Origin: Orobanche coerulescens | Lineage: Eukaryota > Streptophyta > Magnoliopsida > Lamiales > Orobanchaceae | Length of the DNA stretch: 64,000 nt | Assembly: GCA_033398695.1 (NCBI GenBank) | Contig: CM065802.1 | Location: 80,896,096-80,960,095 of the forward strand | Direction: 5' to 3' | Shown: piece after piece, positions 44,730 to 58,332 of the stretch | How positions within the stretch are numbered: position 1 is the stretch's first letter | Layout: each line of letters starts with the position of its first letter | Made by a program: the position numbers and the translations under genes | Notes under the pieces: model-generated | What the model was told of the DNA's origin: nothing | What the model saw: only the letters and a program-made list of their open reading frames with translations | Database searches by the model: none

Positions 44730-46265
44730 CAAAATCATCTGGGGGATCCAACCTATAGTTGGATTTTGTTTAGAAACGTAGACGATATTTGAAACGATTG
44801 TTCCTTTAGGAACCCAAATTTTCTTAATTTTTATCGTCCGTCTCGGGCTTTCGCAACTTGAAATATGATGCCCGATTTTTAAACACTTTTCGCAACGGTA
44901 TTTTAAAATTAACGGATTCGCTTTTTCGAACGTGGTTTGAATCCTAACCCTCTTTATTTAAAGTATATTTTTGAACACATAATATTTGTTCAAATTTATC
45001 GTTGCCGCACGAGAATTTTCTTGTCAAAGATTTTAGTTCATCTTGAACTTTTAAAAGATCATTCTTCAAAATATTCTCATTTTCAATGCATTTCGAATGA
45101 TCGATTTCGACAATTTCCCTTCTCGATAATTTTGGAATTTTCAATTTCCAAAGATTTAATTTTAGACTTAAGGGATCTAATTTCCGATAAAGCATTTTGG
45201 AAATCCGTATGTAATAACTCAAATGCATCAAATAACTCGTCACTAGAGGATATACTTACTGCTATCGACGTCGCTTGCCGTCGAACGAACTCCGCCATGA
45301 GAGCGAGATTATTTTGATTTATGAATTCATCATCTTCGTCTTCATCGCTCCAAGTAGCCACGAGAACCTCCTTCTTGGGTTTGGCACGGCAATGCTTAGC
45401 GAAGTGGCCTGGTTTTCCACATAGTCGACAAGAGTTGTCGAATTTCTTCGTTTCGCTCGAGATATCCTTCTTCCTCCGGTTTAATAAAGTTTGAAATTTA
45501 TTAATATTCTTGGCATAATATGCCGCTTCTTCGTCGCTTTCTTCCACCGGGATTTCTTCCTTCTTTCTCGATATCTTAGCCTTCATGGCTAGCGATTTTC
45601 TTTCGGTTTCGGCTTGACACTTCGTGATTTTAACACGATCTCATAATTAATTAGCGAACCAACGAGGGCGCTAAAATCGAGCGTGTTGAGATCTTTGGAT
45701 TCCATAATCGCGTCACAAGGCCGTCCCACTCGCTAGGTAGTGATCATAAATTTTTCTTAACTTTTTCACTACTAGATAATGGTTTTCCTAATGACGCAAG
45801 TCCATTTGTGATGACCAAGAATCGGTCGAGCATATTGGTGATGGACTCGTCACCTTTCATCATGAATAACTCGTAGTCATGGAGAAGCATATTGATTTTC
45901 GTCTCCTTGACTTGAGTCGTCCCTTCGTGTGTGATTTCTAGAATTTTCCATATTTCTTTCGCACTCTCACACGATGAGATTCGATTGACCTCTTCGGGAT
46001 TTAAGGCACAAAATAAAAGTTGGGTGGCCTTACAATTAAGATGGTCATTTTTCCAATCGGCATCGTCGTATTCTTCAAAGGATTTAAGCGTACCTTCGGA
46101 TTTGATTGGAACTTTCGGGCCAAGGCAAATAATCTTCCAAATCTCGATGTCGTATGCTCGGATGAATATCGACATCTTCTTCTTCCACGTCAAATAATTT
46201 GAGCCATCAAAGAATGGTGGTCGGTTGAGAGCAAGGCCTTCGACTGGAGATAATTGAAACGCCAT
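44730..46265 (-). pseudogene. gag: Gag, unit C (most damaged)
   Basis: TGA at codon 174 (45744-45746) plus at least six small indels, for example near 45107, 45260-45295, 45597 and 45712-45720. Both knuckle regions are still recognisable. The concentration of 1-3 base indels against near-identical sister copies suggests sequence error as well as decay. Confidence 0.9.
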
Positions 46266-46326
46266 TTTTGGATCTTTTCTCCTCGGATGTTAAGCCGCCA
46301 GATTGAGTACCGCCTCCGATACCAAT

Positions 46327-47367
46327 TGTTGGGTACGGATCGGATATTGCGCCGTTTGCGGAAGCGTAAATATCAAGTGCGGAGAATAAATGACGCAAGG
46401 ATTTATAGAGGTTCGGATATAAACGAGCCTACATCCTCTCTTTTTCTTTTTCAATAGGTTAAAGATAGCAACCTCTACGCCTCTCTTCTATCGGTCGAGG
46501 CATAACCGTTTACAATCACGTCTTCTATTGGTCCGTGATAAACCACTCGTACTTGTCTTTGCGTCGGTCCAAGTTAAACCGTTTTCCTTTTCTATCGGAC
46601 AAGGAATCAACCGCTCTAGCTTTCTATGGGTACTAGATAAACTTCACTTAGATATCGATTGTGATTCTAATAATGTCGGATCCTTGATCCTAATAACACC
46701 GAATCCAATCGTATCTTTTCTGTTACCACTCGTGTATATGTTGAATGTATAAACACTCAAACTAACAATTAATCTCAATATTACAACAACAAGTATATCA
46801 ATATGAATCTCTGATCAATGAGTTGTTTGCTTTGTGTTGTTGTGCTCAATCAATACCATAGACATGGTATTTATAGGCTTCTTGATCAAACTAGCCGTTA
46901 GCTGCCAGACTGCTCATTACGTACGCTATATGCTCTCCATTACGTACGTAAGGTCCTTTACGTACGTTAACCCTGCCTGGTTACGTACGTTAGCATCTTC
47001 ACAAAATAGACCAGTGAGTTTCGTCATTTGAGTTATGTACGTTAGCCTTTCCTTTGTTACGTACGTTAACATTACGTCACTGCTGACGTCATATATCCGT
47101 TGGATGCTTTTCTGACTTTGACTCATCCAACGTTCATCTGGTTTGAACTTGTTTATATACGTTAACTTCATACTATTACGTACGTTAATTGTCATACATT
47201 ACGTACGCTAACCTTTCCTTGTTACGTACGTTAGCTTTGTGATTTTCCAGCTTTTTGCACTTCGTTTCCTTCGATGCTTGGCTTCGTCTCTTTGTTGTTT
47301 TGTTTTTCTTATCAACATTAATCATCAAAACACTTTTAATTTATGTATGGAACCAAATGTTCCAACA
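46327..47367 (-). repeat. Array LTR 4
   Basis: 1041 bp, inner haplotype. TTTATATACG replaces the palindrome at about 47154, and several private changes lie near 47395-47455, just beyond the LTR. Confidence 0.95.
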
Positions 47368-47719
47368 ATCTCCCCCTTTTGATGATTACAAAACAAAACT
47401 TCGCCGATGGAATTTACCCGCAAAAATACAAATATATGTATATGTGTACAGCACTAAAGTTTTCGACTTTGTCCGTTTCGTTAGTTCTTCTCCCATTTCT
47501 TTTTCGACTCCTTCGTTTCTCCCCCTTTCACGGTAAATCACATTTTTGATTTATTTCTCCATTCTCCTATCTCTCCCCCTTTTTGTATTCATCAAAAAAT
47601 GCAATAAAATACCAATAAAAATTTCAATAAATATTGAAATATGCAAAAATAAATACAAGGGTATTAACTCCCCCTGAAAATATTATCCGTTTTAAAAAAA
47701 TTACTCCCCGAGTAAAATA

Positions 47720-49261
47720 CCAAAATCACTGCTTGGGGATCCAACCTATAGTTGGTTTTTGTTTAGAAACGTAGACGATATTTGAAACGATTGTTCCTTT
47801 AGGAACCCAAATTTTCTTAATTTTTATCGTCCGTCTCGGGCTTTCGCAACTTGAAATATGATGCCCGATTTTTAAACACTTTTCGCAACGGGGTATTTTA
47901 AAATTAACGGATTCGTTTTTCGAACGTGGTTTGAATCCTAACCCTCTTTATTTAAAGTATATTTTTGAACACATAATATTTGTTCAAATTTATCGTTGCC
48001 GCACGAGAATTTTCTTGTCAAAGATTTTAGTTCATCTTGAACTTTTAAAAGATCATTCTTCAAAATATTCTCATTTTCAATGCATTTCGAATGATCGATT
48101 TCGAAAATTTCCTTCTCGATAATTTTGGAATTTTCAATTTCCAAAGATTTAATTTTAGACTTAAGGGATCTAATTTCCGATAAAGCATTTTGGAAATCCG
48201 TATGTAATAACTCAAATGCATCAAATAACTCGTCACTAGAGGATATACTTACTTGGCTATCGACGTCGCTGTCGTCGAACGAACTCCGGGCCATGAGAGC
48301 GAGATTATTTTGATTTATGAATTCATCATCTTCGTCTTCATCGCTCCAAGTAGCCACGAACCTCCTTCTTGGGTTTGGCACGGCAATGCTTAGCGAAGTG
48401 GCCTGGTTTTCCACATAGTCGACAAGAGTTGTCGAATTTCTTCGTTTCGCTCGAGATATCCTTCTTCCTCCGGTTTAATAAAGTTTGGAATTTATTAATA
48501 TTCTTGGCATAATATGCCGCTTCTTCGTCGCTTTCTTCCACCGGGATTTCTTCCTTCTTTCTCGATATCTTAGCCTTCATGGCTAGCGATTTTTCTTTCG
48601 GTTTCGGCTTGACACTTCGTGATTTTAACACGATCTCATAATTAATTAGCGAACCAACGAGGGCGCTAAAATCGAGCGTGTTGAGATCTTTGGATTCCAT
48701 AATCGCGGTCACGGTGCCGTCCCACTCGCTAGGTAGTGATCGTAAATTTTTCTTAACTTTTTCACTACTAGATAATGGTTTTCCGAATGACGCAAGTCCA
48801 TTTGTGATGACCGAGAATCGGTCGAGCATATTGGTGATGGACTCGTCACCTTTCATCATGAATAACTCGTAGTCATGGAGAAGCATATTGATTTTCGTCT
48901 CCTTGACTTGAGTCGTCCCTTCGTGTGTGATTTCTAGAATTTTCCATATTTCTTTCGCACTCTCACACGATGAGATTCGATTGACCTCTTCGGGATTTAA
49001 GGCACAAAATAAAAGTTGAGTGGCCTTACAATTAAGATGGTCATTTTTCCAATCGGCATCGTCGTATTCTTCAAAGGATTTAAGCGTACCTTCGGATTTG
49101 ATTGGAACTTTCGGGCCAAGGCAAATAATCTTCCAAATCTCGATGTCGTATGCTCGGATGAATATCGACATCTTCTTCTTCCACGTCAAATAATTTGAGC
49201 CATCAAAGAATGGTGGTCGGTTGAGAGCAAGGCCTTCGACTGGAGATAATTGAAACGCCAT
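47720..49261 (-). pseudogene. gag: Gag, unit D
   Basis: Codon 174 is CGA, so the frame is open from the start at 49261 through the first knuckle. A 2-base deletion at about 48357-48360 (CACGAACC for CACGAGAACC) then shifts the frame just after KPKKEV, and a 1-base deletion near 47942 follows. Confidence 0.9.
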
Positions 49262-49321
49262 TTTTGGATCTTTTCTCCTCGGATGTTAAGCCGCGTATTG
49301 GAGTACCGCTCCGATACCAAT

Positions 49322-50363
49322 TGTTGGGTACGGGATCGGATATTGCGCCGTTTGCGGAAGCGTAAATATCAAGTGCGGAGAATAAATGACGCAAGGATTT
49401 ATAGAGGTTCGGCTATAAACGAGCCTACATCCTCTCTTTTTCTTTTTCAATAGGTTAAAGATAGCAACCTCTACGCCTCTCTTCTATCGGTCGAGGCATA
49501 ATCGTTTACAATCACGTCTTCTATTGGTCCGTGATAAACCACTCGTACTTGTCTTTGCGTCGGTCCAAGTTAAACCGTTTTCCTTTTCTATCGGACAAGG
49601 AATCAACCGCTCTAGCTTTCTATGGGTACTAGATAAACTTCACTTAGATATCGATTGTAATTCTAATAATGTCGGATCCTTGATCCTAATAACACCGAAT
49701 CCAATCGTATCTTTTCTGTTACCACTCGTGTATATGTTGAATGTATAAACACTCAAACTAACAATTAATCTCAATATTACAACAACAAGTATATCAATAT
49801 GAATCTCTGATCAATGAGTTGTTTGCTTTGTGTTGTTGTGCTCAATCAATACCATAGACATGGTATTTATAGGCTTCTTGATCAAACTAGCCGTTAGCTG
49901 CCAGACTGCTCATTACGTACGCTATATGCTCTCCATTACGTACGTAAGGTCCTTTACGTACGTTAACCCTGCCTGGTTACGTACGTTAGCATCTTCACAA
50001 AATAGACCAGTGAGTTTCGTCATTTGAGTTATGTACGTTAGCCTTTCCTTTGTTACGTACGTTAACATTACGTCACTGCTGACGTCATATATCCGTTGGA
50101 TGCTTTTCTGACTTTGACTCATCCAACGTTCATCTGGTTTGAACTTGTTTATGTACGTTAACTTCATACTATTACGTACGTTAATTGTCATACATTACGT
50201 ACGCTAACCTTTCCTTGTTACGTACGTTAGCTTTGTGATTTTCCAGCTTTTTGCACTTCGTTTCCTTCGATGCTTGGCTTCGTCTCTTTGTTGTTTTGTT
50301 TTTCTTATCAACATTAATCATCAAAACACTTTTAATTTATGTATGGAACCAAATGTTCCAACA
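49322..50363 (-). repeat. Array LTR 5
   Basis: 1042 bp, inner haplotype, with private GAGGCATAATCG near 49495. It shares TTATGTACG near 50030 with LTR 4. Confidence 0.95.
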
Positions 50364-50726
50364 ATCTCCCCCTTTTTGATGATTACAAAACAAAACTTCG
50401 TCGATGGAATTTACCTGCAAAAATACAAATATATGTATATGTGTACAGACCAAAGTTTTCGACTTTGTCCGTTTCGTTAGTTCTTCTCCCATTTCTTTTT
50501 CGACTCCTTCGTTTCTCCCCCTTTCACGGTAAATCACATTTTTGATTTATTTCTCCATTCTCCTATCTCTCCCCCTTTTTGTATTCATCAAAAAATGCAA
50601 TAAAATACCAATAAAAAATTCAATAAATATTGAAATATGCAAAAATAAATACAAGGGTATTAACTCCCCCTGAAAATATTATCCGTTTTAAAAAAAAATT
50701 ACTCCCCCTGAGTAAAATACCAAAAA

Positions 50727-52266
50727 TCACTGTTTGGGGATCCAACCTATAGTTGGTTTTTGTTTAGAAACGTAGACGATATTTGAAACGATTGTTCCTT
50801 TAGGAACCCAAATTTTCTTAATTTTTATCGTCCGTCTCGGGCTTTCGCAACTTGAAATATGATGCCCGATTTTTAAACACTTTTCGCAACGGGGTATTTT
50901 AAAATTAACGGATTCGTTTTTCGAACGTGGTTTGAATCCTAACCCCTCTTTATTTAAAGTATATTTTTGAACACATAATATTTGTTCAAATTTATCGTTG
51001 CCGCACGAGAATTTTCTTGTCAAAGATTTTAGTTCATCTTGAACTTTTAAAAGATCATTCTTCAAAATATTCTCATTTTCAATGCATTTCGAATGATCGA
51101 TTTCGACAATTTCCCTTCTCGATAATTTTGGAATTTTCAATTTCCAAAGATTTAATTTTAGACTTAAGGGATCTAATTTCCGATAAAGCATTTTGGAAAT
51201 CCGTATGTAATAACTCAAATGCATCAAATAACTCGTCACTAGAGGATATACTTACTTGGCTATCGACGTCGCTGTCGTCGAACGAACTCCGGGCCATGAG
51301 AGCGAGATTATTTTGATTTATGAATTCATCATCTTCGTCTTCATCGCTCCAAGTAGCCACGAGAACCTCCTTCTTGGGTTTGGCACGGCAATGCTTAGCG
51401 AAGTGGCCTGGTTTTCCACATAGTCGACAAGAGTTGTCGAATTTCTTCGTTTCGCTCGAGATATCCTTCTTCCTCCGGTTTAATAAAGTTTGGAATTTAT
51501 TAATATTCTTGGCATAATATGCCGCTTCTTCGTCGCTTTCTTCCACCGGGATTTCTTCCTTCTTTCTCGATATCTTAGCCTTCATGGCTAGCGATTTTTC
51601 TTTCGGTTTCGGCTTGACACTTCGTGATTTTAACACGATCTCATAATTAATTAGCGAACCAACGAGGGCGCTAAAATCGAGCGTGTTGAGATCTTTGGAT
51701 TCCATAATCGCGGTCACGGTGCCGTCCCACTCGCTAGGTAGTGATCGTAAATTTTTCTTAACTTTTTCACTACTAGATAATGGTTTTCCGAATGACGCAA
51801 GTCCATTTGTGATGACCGAGAATCGGTCGAGCATATTGGTGATGGACTCGTCACCTTTCATCATGAATAACTCGTAGTCATGGAGAAGCATATTGATTTT
51901 CGTCTCCTTGACTTGAGTCGTCCCTTCGTGTGTGATTTCTAGAATTTTCCATATTTCTTTCGCACTCTCACACGATGAGATTCGATTGACCTCTTCGGGA
52001 TTTAAGGCACAAAATAAAAGTTGGGTGGTCTTACAATTAAGATGGTCATTTTTCCAATCGGCATCGTCGTATTCTTCAAAGGATTTAAGCGTACCGTCGG
52101 ATTTGATTGGAACTTTCGGGCCAAGGCAAATAATCTTCCAAATCTCGATGTCGTATGCTCGGATGAATATCGACATCTTCTTCTTCCACGTCAAATAATT
52201 TGAGCCATCAAAGAATGGTGGTCGGTTGAGAGCAAGGCCTTCGACTGGAGATAATTGAAACGCCAT
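50727..52266 (-). pseudogene. gag: Gag, unit E
   Basis: Codon 174 is CGA. The frame is open for 395 codons (52266 to 51079) until a 2-base deletion near 51110; the remaining C-terminus with the second knuckle is readable in the next frame to 50727. Confidence 0.92.
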
Positions 52267-52326
52267 TTTTGGATCTTTTCTCCTCGGATGTTAAGCCGCC
52301 AGATTGAGTACCGCTCCGATACCAAT

Positions 52327-53366
52327 TGTTGGGTACGGATCGGATATTGCGCCGTTTGCGGAAGCGTAAATATCAAGTGCGGAGAATAAATGACGCAAGG
52401 ATTTATAGAGGTTCGGCTATAAACGAGCCTACATCCTCTCTTTTTCTTTTTCAATAGGTTAAAGATAGCAACCTCTACGCCTCTCTTCTATCGGTCGAGG
52501 CATAACCGTTTACAATCACGTCTTCTATTGGTCCGTGATAAACCACTCGTACTTGTCTTTGCGTCGGTCCAAGTTAAACCGTTTTCCTTTTCTATCGGAC
52601 AAGGAATCAACCGCTCTAGCTTTCTATGGGTACTAGATAAACCTCACTTAGATATCGATTGTGATTCTAATAATGTCGGATCCTTGATCCTAATAACACC
52701 GAATCCAATCATATCTTTTCTGTTACCACTCGTGTATATGTTGAATGTATAAACACTCAAACTAACAATTAATCTCAATATTACAACAACAAGTATATCA
52801 ATATGAATCTCTGATCAATGAGTTGTTTGCTTTGTGTTGTTGTGCTCAATCAATACCATAGACATGGTATTTATAGGCTTCTTGATCAAACTAGCCGTTA
52901 GCTGCCAGACTGCTCATTACGTACGCTATATGCTCTCCATTACGTACGTAAGGTCCTTTACGTACGTTAACCCTGCCTGGTTACGTACGTTAGCATCTTC
53001 ACAAAATAGACCAGTGAGTTTCGTCATTTGAGTTACGTACGTTAGCCTTTCCTTTGTTACGTACGTTAACATTACGCCATCACGACGTCATATATCCGTT
53101 GGATGCTTTTCTGACTTTGACTCATCCAACGTTCATCTGGTTTGAACTTGTTTATGTACGTTAACTTCATACTATTACGTACGTTAATTGTCATACATTA
53201 CGTACGCTAACCTTTCCTTGTTACGTACGTTAGCTTTGTGATTTTCCAGCTTTTTGCACTTCGTTTCCTTCGATGCTTGGCTTCGTCTCTTTGTTGTTTT
53301 GTTTTGCTTATCAACATTAATCATCAAAACACTTTTAATTTATGTATGGAACCAAATGTTCCAACA
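52327..53366 (-). repeat. Array LTR 6
   Basis: 1040 bp, inner haplotype. The CRE-like block is altered (ACGCCATCACGACGTCA, about 53074-53090). Confidence 0.95.
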
Positions 53367-53727
53367 ATCTCCCCCTTTTTGATGATTACAAAACAAAACT
53401 TCGTCGATGGGATTTACCTGCAAAAATACAAATATATGTATATCTGTACAGACCAAAGTTTTCGACTTTGTCCGTTTCGTTAGTTCTTCTCCCATTTCTT
53501 TTTCGACTCCTTCGTTTCTCCCCCTTTCACGGTAAATCACATTTTCGATTTATTTCTCCATTCTCCTATCTCTCCCCCTTTTTGTATTCATCAAAAAATG
53601 CAATAAAATACCAATAAAAAATTCAATAAATATTGAAATATGCAAAAATAAATACAAGGGTATTAACTCCCCCTGAAAATATTATCCGTTTTAAAAAAAT
53701 TACTCCCCCTGAGTAAAATACCAAAAA

Positions 53728-55269
53728 TCACTGTTTGGGGATCCAACCTATAGTTGGTTTTTGTTTAGAAACGTAGACGATATTTGAAACGATTGTTCCT
53801 TTAGGAACCCAAATTTTCTTAATTTTTATCGTCCGTCTCGGGCTTTCGCAACTTGAAATATGATGCCCGATTTTTAAACACTTTTCGCAACGGGGTATTT
53901 TAAAATTAACGGATTCGTTTTTCGAACGTGGTTTGAATCCTAACCCCTCTTTATTTAAAGTATATTTTTGAACACATAATATTTGTTCAAATTTATCGTT
54001 GCCGCACGAGAATTTTCTTGTCAAAGATTTTAGTTCATCTTGAACTTTTAAAAGATCATTCTTCAAAATATTCTCATTTTCAATGCATTTCGAATGATCG
54101 ATTTCGACAAATTTTCCCTTCTCGATAATTTTGGAATTTTCAATTTCCAAAGATTTAATTTTAGACTTAAGGGATCTAATTTCCGATAAAGCATTTTGGA
54201 AATCCGTATGTAATAACTCAAATGCATCAAATAACTCGTCACTAGAGGATGTACTTACTTGGCTATCGACGTCGCTGTCGTCGAACGAACTCCGGGCCAT
54301 GAGAGCGAGATTATTTTGATTTATGAATTCATCATCTTCGTCTTCATCGCTCCAAGTAGCCACGAGAACCTCCTTCTTGGGTTTGGCACGGCAATGCTTA
54401 GCGAAGTGGCACAGTTTTCCACATAGTCGACAAGAGTTGTCGAATTTCTTCGTTTCGCTCGAGATATCCTTCTTCCTCCGGTTTAATAAAGTTTGGAATT
54501 TATTAATATTCTTGGCATAATATGCCGCTTCTTCGTCGCTTTCTTCCACCGGGATTTCTTCCTTCTTTCTCGATATCTTAGCCTTCATGGCTAGCGATTT
54601 TTCTTTCGGTTTCGGCTTGACACTTCGTGATTTTAACACGATCTCATAATTAATTAGCGAACCAACGAGGGCGCTAAAATCGAGCGTGTTGAGATCTTTG
54701 GATTCCATAATCGCGGTCACGGTGCCGTCCCACTCGCTAGGTAGTGATCGTAAATTTTTCTTAACTTTTTCACTACTAGATAATGGTTTTCCGAATGACG
54801 CAAGTCCATTTGTGATGACCGAGAATCGGTCGAGCATATTGGTGATGGACTCGTCACCTTTCATCATGAATAACTCGTAGTCATGGAGAAGCATATTGAT
54901 TTTCGTCTCCTTGACTTGAGTCGTCCCTTCGTGTGTGATTTCTAGAATTTTCCATATTTCTTTCGCACTCTCACACGATGAGATTCGATTGACCTCTTCG
55001 GGATTTAAGGCACAAAATAAAAGTTGGGTGGTCTTACAATTAAGATGGTCATTTTTCCAATCGGCATCGTCGTATTCTTCAAAGGATTTAAGCGTACCGT
55101 CGGATTTGATTGGAACTTTCGGGCCAAGGCAAATAATCTTCCAAATCTCGATGTCGTATGCTCGGATGAATATCGACATCTTCTTCTTCCACGTCAAATA
55201 ATTTGAGCCATCAAAGAATGGTGGTCGGTTGAGAGCAAGGCCTTCGACTGGAGAAAATTGAAACGCCAT
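53728..55269 (-). CDS. gag: Gag, unit F: the only intact copy (513 aa)
   Basis: The frame is uninterrupted from ATG at 55269 to TGA at 53728. Gag would assemble particles in the cytoplasm around element RNA, with enzymes supplied by an autonomous relative. The UBN2-type region is at residues about 20-200, first knuckle CRLCGKLCHFAKHC with Cys/His spacing kept though GPG-type residues are changed to LC, acidic run, coiled coil, second knuckle CEKCLKIGHHISSC, C-terminus IGWIPKQ. In autonomous SIRE/Maximus elements pol would follow at about this point; here the next LTR follows after about 360 bp. Confidence 0.93.
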   Translation of the reverse strand: MAFQFSPVEGLALNRPPFFDGSNYLTWKKKMSIFIRAYDIEIWKIICLGPKVPIKSDGTLKSFEEYDDADWKNDHLNCKTTQLLFCALNPEEVNRISSCESAKEIWKILEITHEGTTQVKETKINMLLHDYELFMMKGDESITNMLDRFSVITNGLASFGKPLSSSEKVKKNLRSLPSEWDGTVTAIMESKDLNTLDFSALVGSLINYEIVLKSRSVKPKPKEKSLAMKAKISRKKEEIPVEESDEEAAYYAKNINKFQTLLNRRKKDISSETKKFDNSCRLCGKLCHFAKHCRAKPKKEVLVATWSDEDEDDEFINQNNLALMARSSFDDSDVDSQVSTSSSDELFDAFELLHTDFQNALSEIRSLKSKIKSLEIENSKIIEKGKFVEIDHSKCIENENILKNDLLKVQDELKSLTRKFSCGNDKFEQILCVQKYTLNKEGLGFKPRSKNESVNFKIPRCEKCLKIGHHISSCESPRRTIKIKKIWVPKGTIVSNIVYVSKQKPTIGWIPKQ

Positions 55270-55329
55270 TTTTGGATCTTTTCTCCTCGGTTGTTAAGCC
55301 GCGTATTGGAGTACCGCTCCGATACCAAT

Positions 55330-56367
55330 TGTTGGGTACGGATCGGATATTGCGCCGTTTGCGGAAGCGTAAATATCAAGTGCGGAGAATAAATGACGCA
55401 AGGATTTATAGAGGTTCGGCTATAAACGAGCCTACATCCTCTCTTTTTCTTTTTCAATAGGTTAAAGATAGCAACCTCTACGCCTCTCTTCTAGCGGTCG
55501 AGGTATAACCGTTTACAATCACGTCTTCTATTGGTCCGTGATAAACCACTCGTACTTGTCTTTGCGTCGGTCCAAGTTAAACCGTTTTCCTTTTCTATCG
55601 GACAAGGAATCAACCGCTCTAGATTTCTATGGGTACTAGATAAACCTCACTTAGATATCGATTGTGATTCTAATAATGCCGGATCCTTGATCCTAATAAC
55701 ACCGAATCCAATCGTATCTTTTCTGTTACCACTCGTGTATATGTTGAATGTATAAAAACTCAAACTAACAATTAAGCTCAATATTACAACAAGTATATCA
55801 ATATGCATCTCTGATCAATGAGTTGTTTGCTTTGTGTTGTTGTGCTCAATCAATACCATAGACATGGTATTTATAGGCTTCTTGGTCAAACTAGCCGTTA
55901 GCTGCCAGACTGCTCATTACGTACGCTATATGCTCTCCATTACGTACGTAAGGTCCTTTACGTACGTTAACCCTGCATGGTTACGTACGTTAGCATCTTC
56001 ACAAAATAGACCAGTGAGTTTCGTCATTTGAGTTACGTACGTTAGCCTTTCCTTTGTTACGTACGTTAACATTACGTCACTGCTGACGTCATATATCCGT
56101 TGGATGCTTTTCTGACTTTGACTCATCCAACGTTCATCTGGTTTGAACTTGTTTACGTACGTTAACTTCATACTATTACGTACGTTAATTGTCATACATT
56201 ACGTACGTTAACCTTTCCTTGTTACGTACGTTAGCTTTGTGATTTTCCAGCTTTTTGCACTTCGTTTCCTTCGATGCTTGGCTTCGTCTCTTTGTTGTTT
56301 TGTTTTGCTTATCAACATTAATCATCAAAACACTTTTAATTTATGTATGGAACCAAATGTTCCAACA
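55330..56367 (-). repeat. Array LTR 7
   Basis: 1038 bp, outer haplotype like LTRs 1 and 8. It shares TCTAGATTTCT near 55619 with LTR 8 only. Confidence 0.95.
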
Positions 56368-56730
56368 ATCTCCCCCTTTTTGATGATTACAAAACAAAAC
56401 TTCGTCGATGGGATTTACCTGCAAAAATACAAATATATGTATATGTGTACAGACCAAAGTTTTCGACTTTGTCCGTTTCGTTAGTTCTTCTCCCATTTCT
56501 TTTTCGACTCCTTCGTTTCTCCCCCTTTCACGGTAAATCACATTTTCAATTTATTTCTCCATTCTCCTATCTCTCACCCTTTTTGTATTCATCAAAAAAT
56601 GCAATAAAATACCAATAAAAAATTCAATAAATATTGAAATATGCAAAAATAAATACAAGGGTATTAACTCCCCCTGAAAATATTATCCGTTTTAAAAAAA
56701 AATTACTCCCCCTGAGTAAAATACCAAAAA

Positions 56731-58272
56731 TCACTGTTTGGGGATCCAACCTATAGTTGGTTTTTGTTTAGAAACGTAGACGATATTTGAAACGATTGTT
56801 CCTTTAGGAACCCAAATTTTCTTAATTTTTATCGTCCGTCTCGGGCTTTCGCAACTTGAAATATGATGCCCAATTTTTAAACACTTTTCGCAACGGGGTA
56901 TTTTAAAATTAACGGATTCGTTTTTCGAACGTGGTTTAAATCCTAACCCCTCTTTATTTAAAGTATATTTTTGAACACATAACATTTGTTCAAATTTATC
57001 GTTTCCGCACGAGAATTTTCTTGTCAAAGATTTTAGTTCATCTTGAACTTTTAAAAGATCATTCTTCAAAATATTCTGATTTTCAATGCATTTCGAATGA
57101 TCGATTTCGACAAATTTTCCCTTCTCGATAATTTTGGAATTTTCAATTTCCAAAGATTTAATTTTAGACTTAAGGGATCTAATTTCCGATAAAGCATTTT
57201 GGAAATCCGTATGTAATAACTCAAATGCATCAAATAACTCGTCACTAGAGGATGTACTTACTGGGCTATCGACGTCGCTGTCGTCGAACGAACTCCGGGC
57301 CATGAGAGCGAGATTATTTTGATTTATGAATTCATCATCTTCGTCTTCATCGCTCCAAGTAGCCATGAGAACCTCCTTCTTGGGTTTGGCACGGCAATGC
57401 TTAGCGAAGTGGCCTGGTTTTCCACATAGTCGACAAGAGTTGTCGAATTTCTTCGTTTCGCTCGAGATATCCTTCTTCCTCCGGTTTAATAAAGTTTGGA
57501 ATTTATTAATATTCTTGGCATAATATGCCGCTTCTTCGTCGCTTTCTTCCACCGGGATTTCTTCCTTCTTTCTCGATATCTTAGCCTTCATGGCTAGCGA
57601 TTTTTCTTTCGGTTTCGGCTTGACACTTCGTGATTTTAACACGATCTCATAATTAATTAGCGAACCAACGAGGGCGCTAAAATCGAGCGTGTTGAGATCT
57701 TTGGATTCCATAATCGCGGTCACGGTGCCGTCCCACTCGCTAGGTAGTGATCATAAATTTTTCTTAACTTTTTCACTACTAGATAATGGTTTTCCGAATG
57801 ACGCAAGTCCATTTGTGATGACCGAGAATCGGTCGAGCATATTGGTGATGGACTCGTCACCTTTCATCATGAATAACTCGTAGTCATGGAGAAGCATATT
57901 GATTTTCGTCTCCTTAACTTGAGTCGTCCCTTCGTGTGTGATTTCTAGAATTTTCCATATTTCTTTCGCACTCTCACACGATGAGATTCGATTGACCTCT
58001 TCGGGATTTAAGGCACAAAATAAAAGTTGGGTGGCCTTACAATTAAGATGGTCATTTTTCCAATCGGCATCGTCGTATTCTTCAAAGGATTTAAGCGTAC
58101 CGTCGGATTTGATTGGAACTTTTGGGCCAAGGCAAATAATCTTCCAAATCTCGATGTCGTATGCTCGGATGAATATCGACATATTCTTCTTCCACGTCAA
58201 ATAATTTGAGCCATCAAAGAATGGTGGTCGGTTGAGAGCAAGGCCTTCGACTGGAGAAAATTGAAACGCCAT
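56731..58272 (-). pseudogene. gag: Gag, unit G (one nonsense codon)
   Basis: Open except TGA at codon 174 (57751-57753). At other diagnostic sites it matches unit F (GATGTACTTAC, GAGAAAATTG, ACCGTCGG), so the stop is either an independent CpG transition or the product of conversion. Confidence 0.93.
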
Positions 58273-58332
58273 TTTTGGATCTTTTCTCCTCGGATGTTAA
58301 GCCGCGTATTGGAGTACCGCTCCGATACCAAT

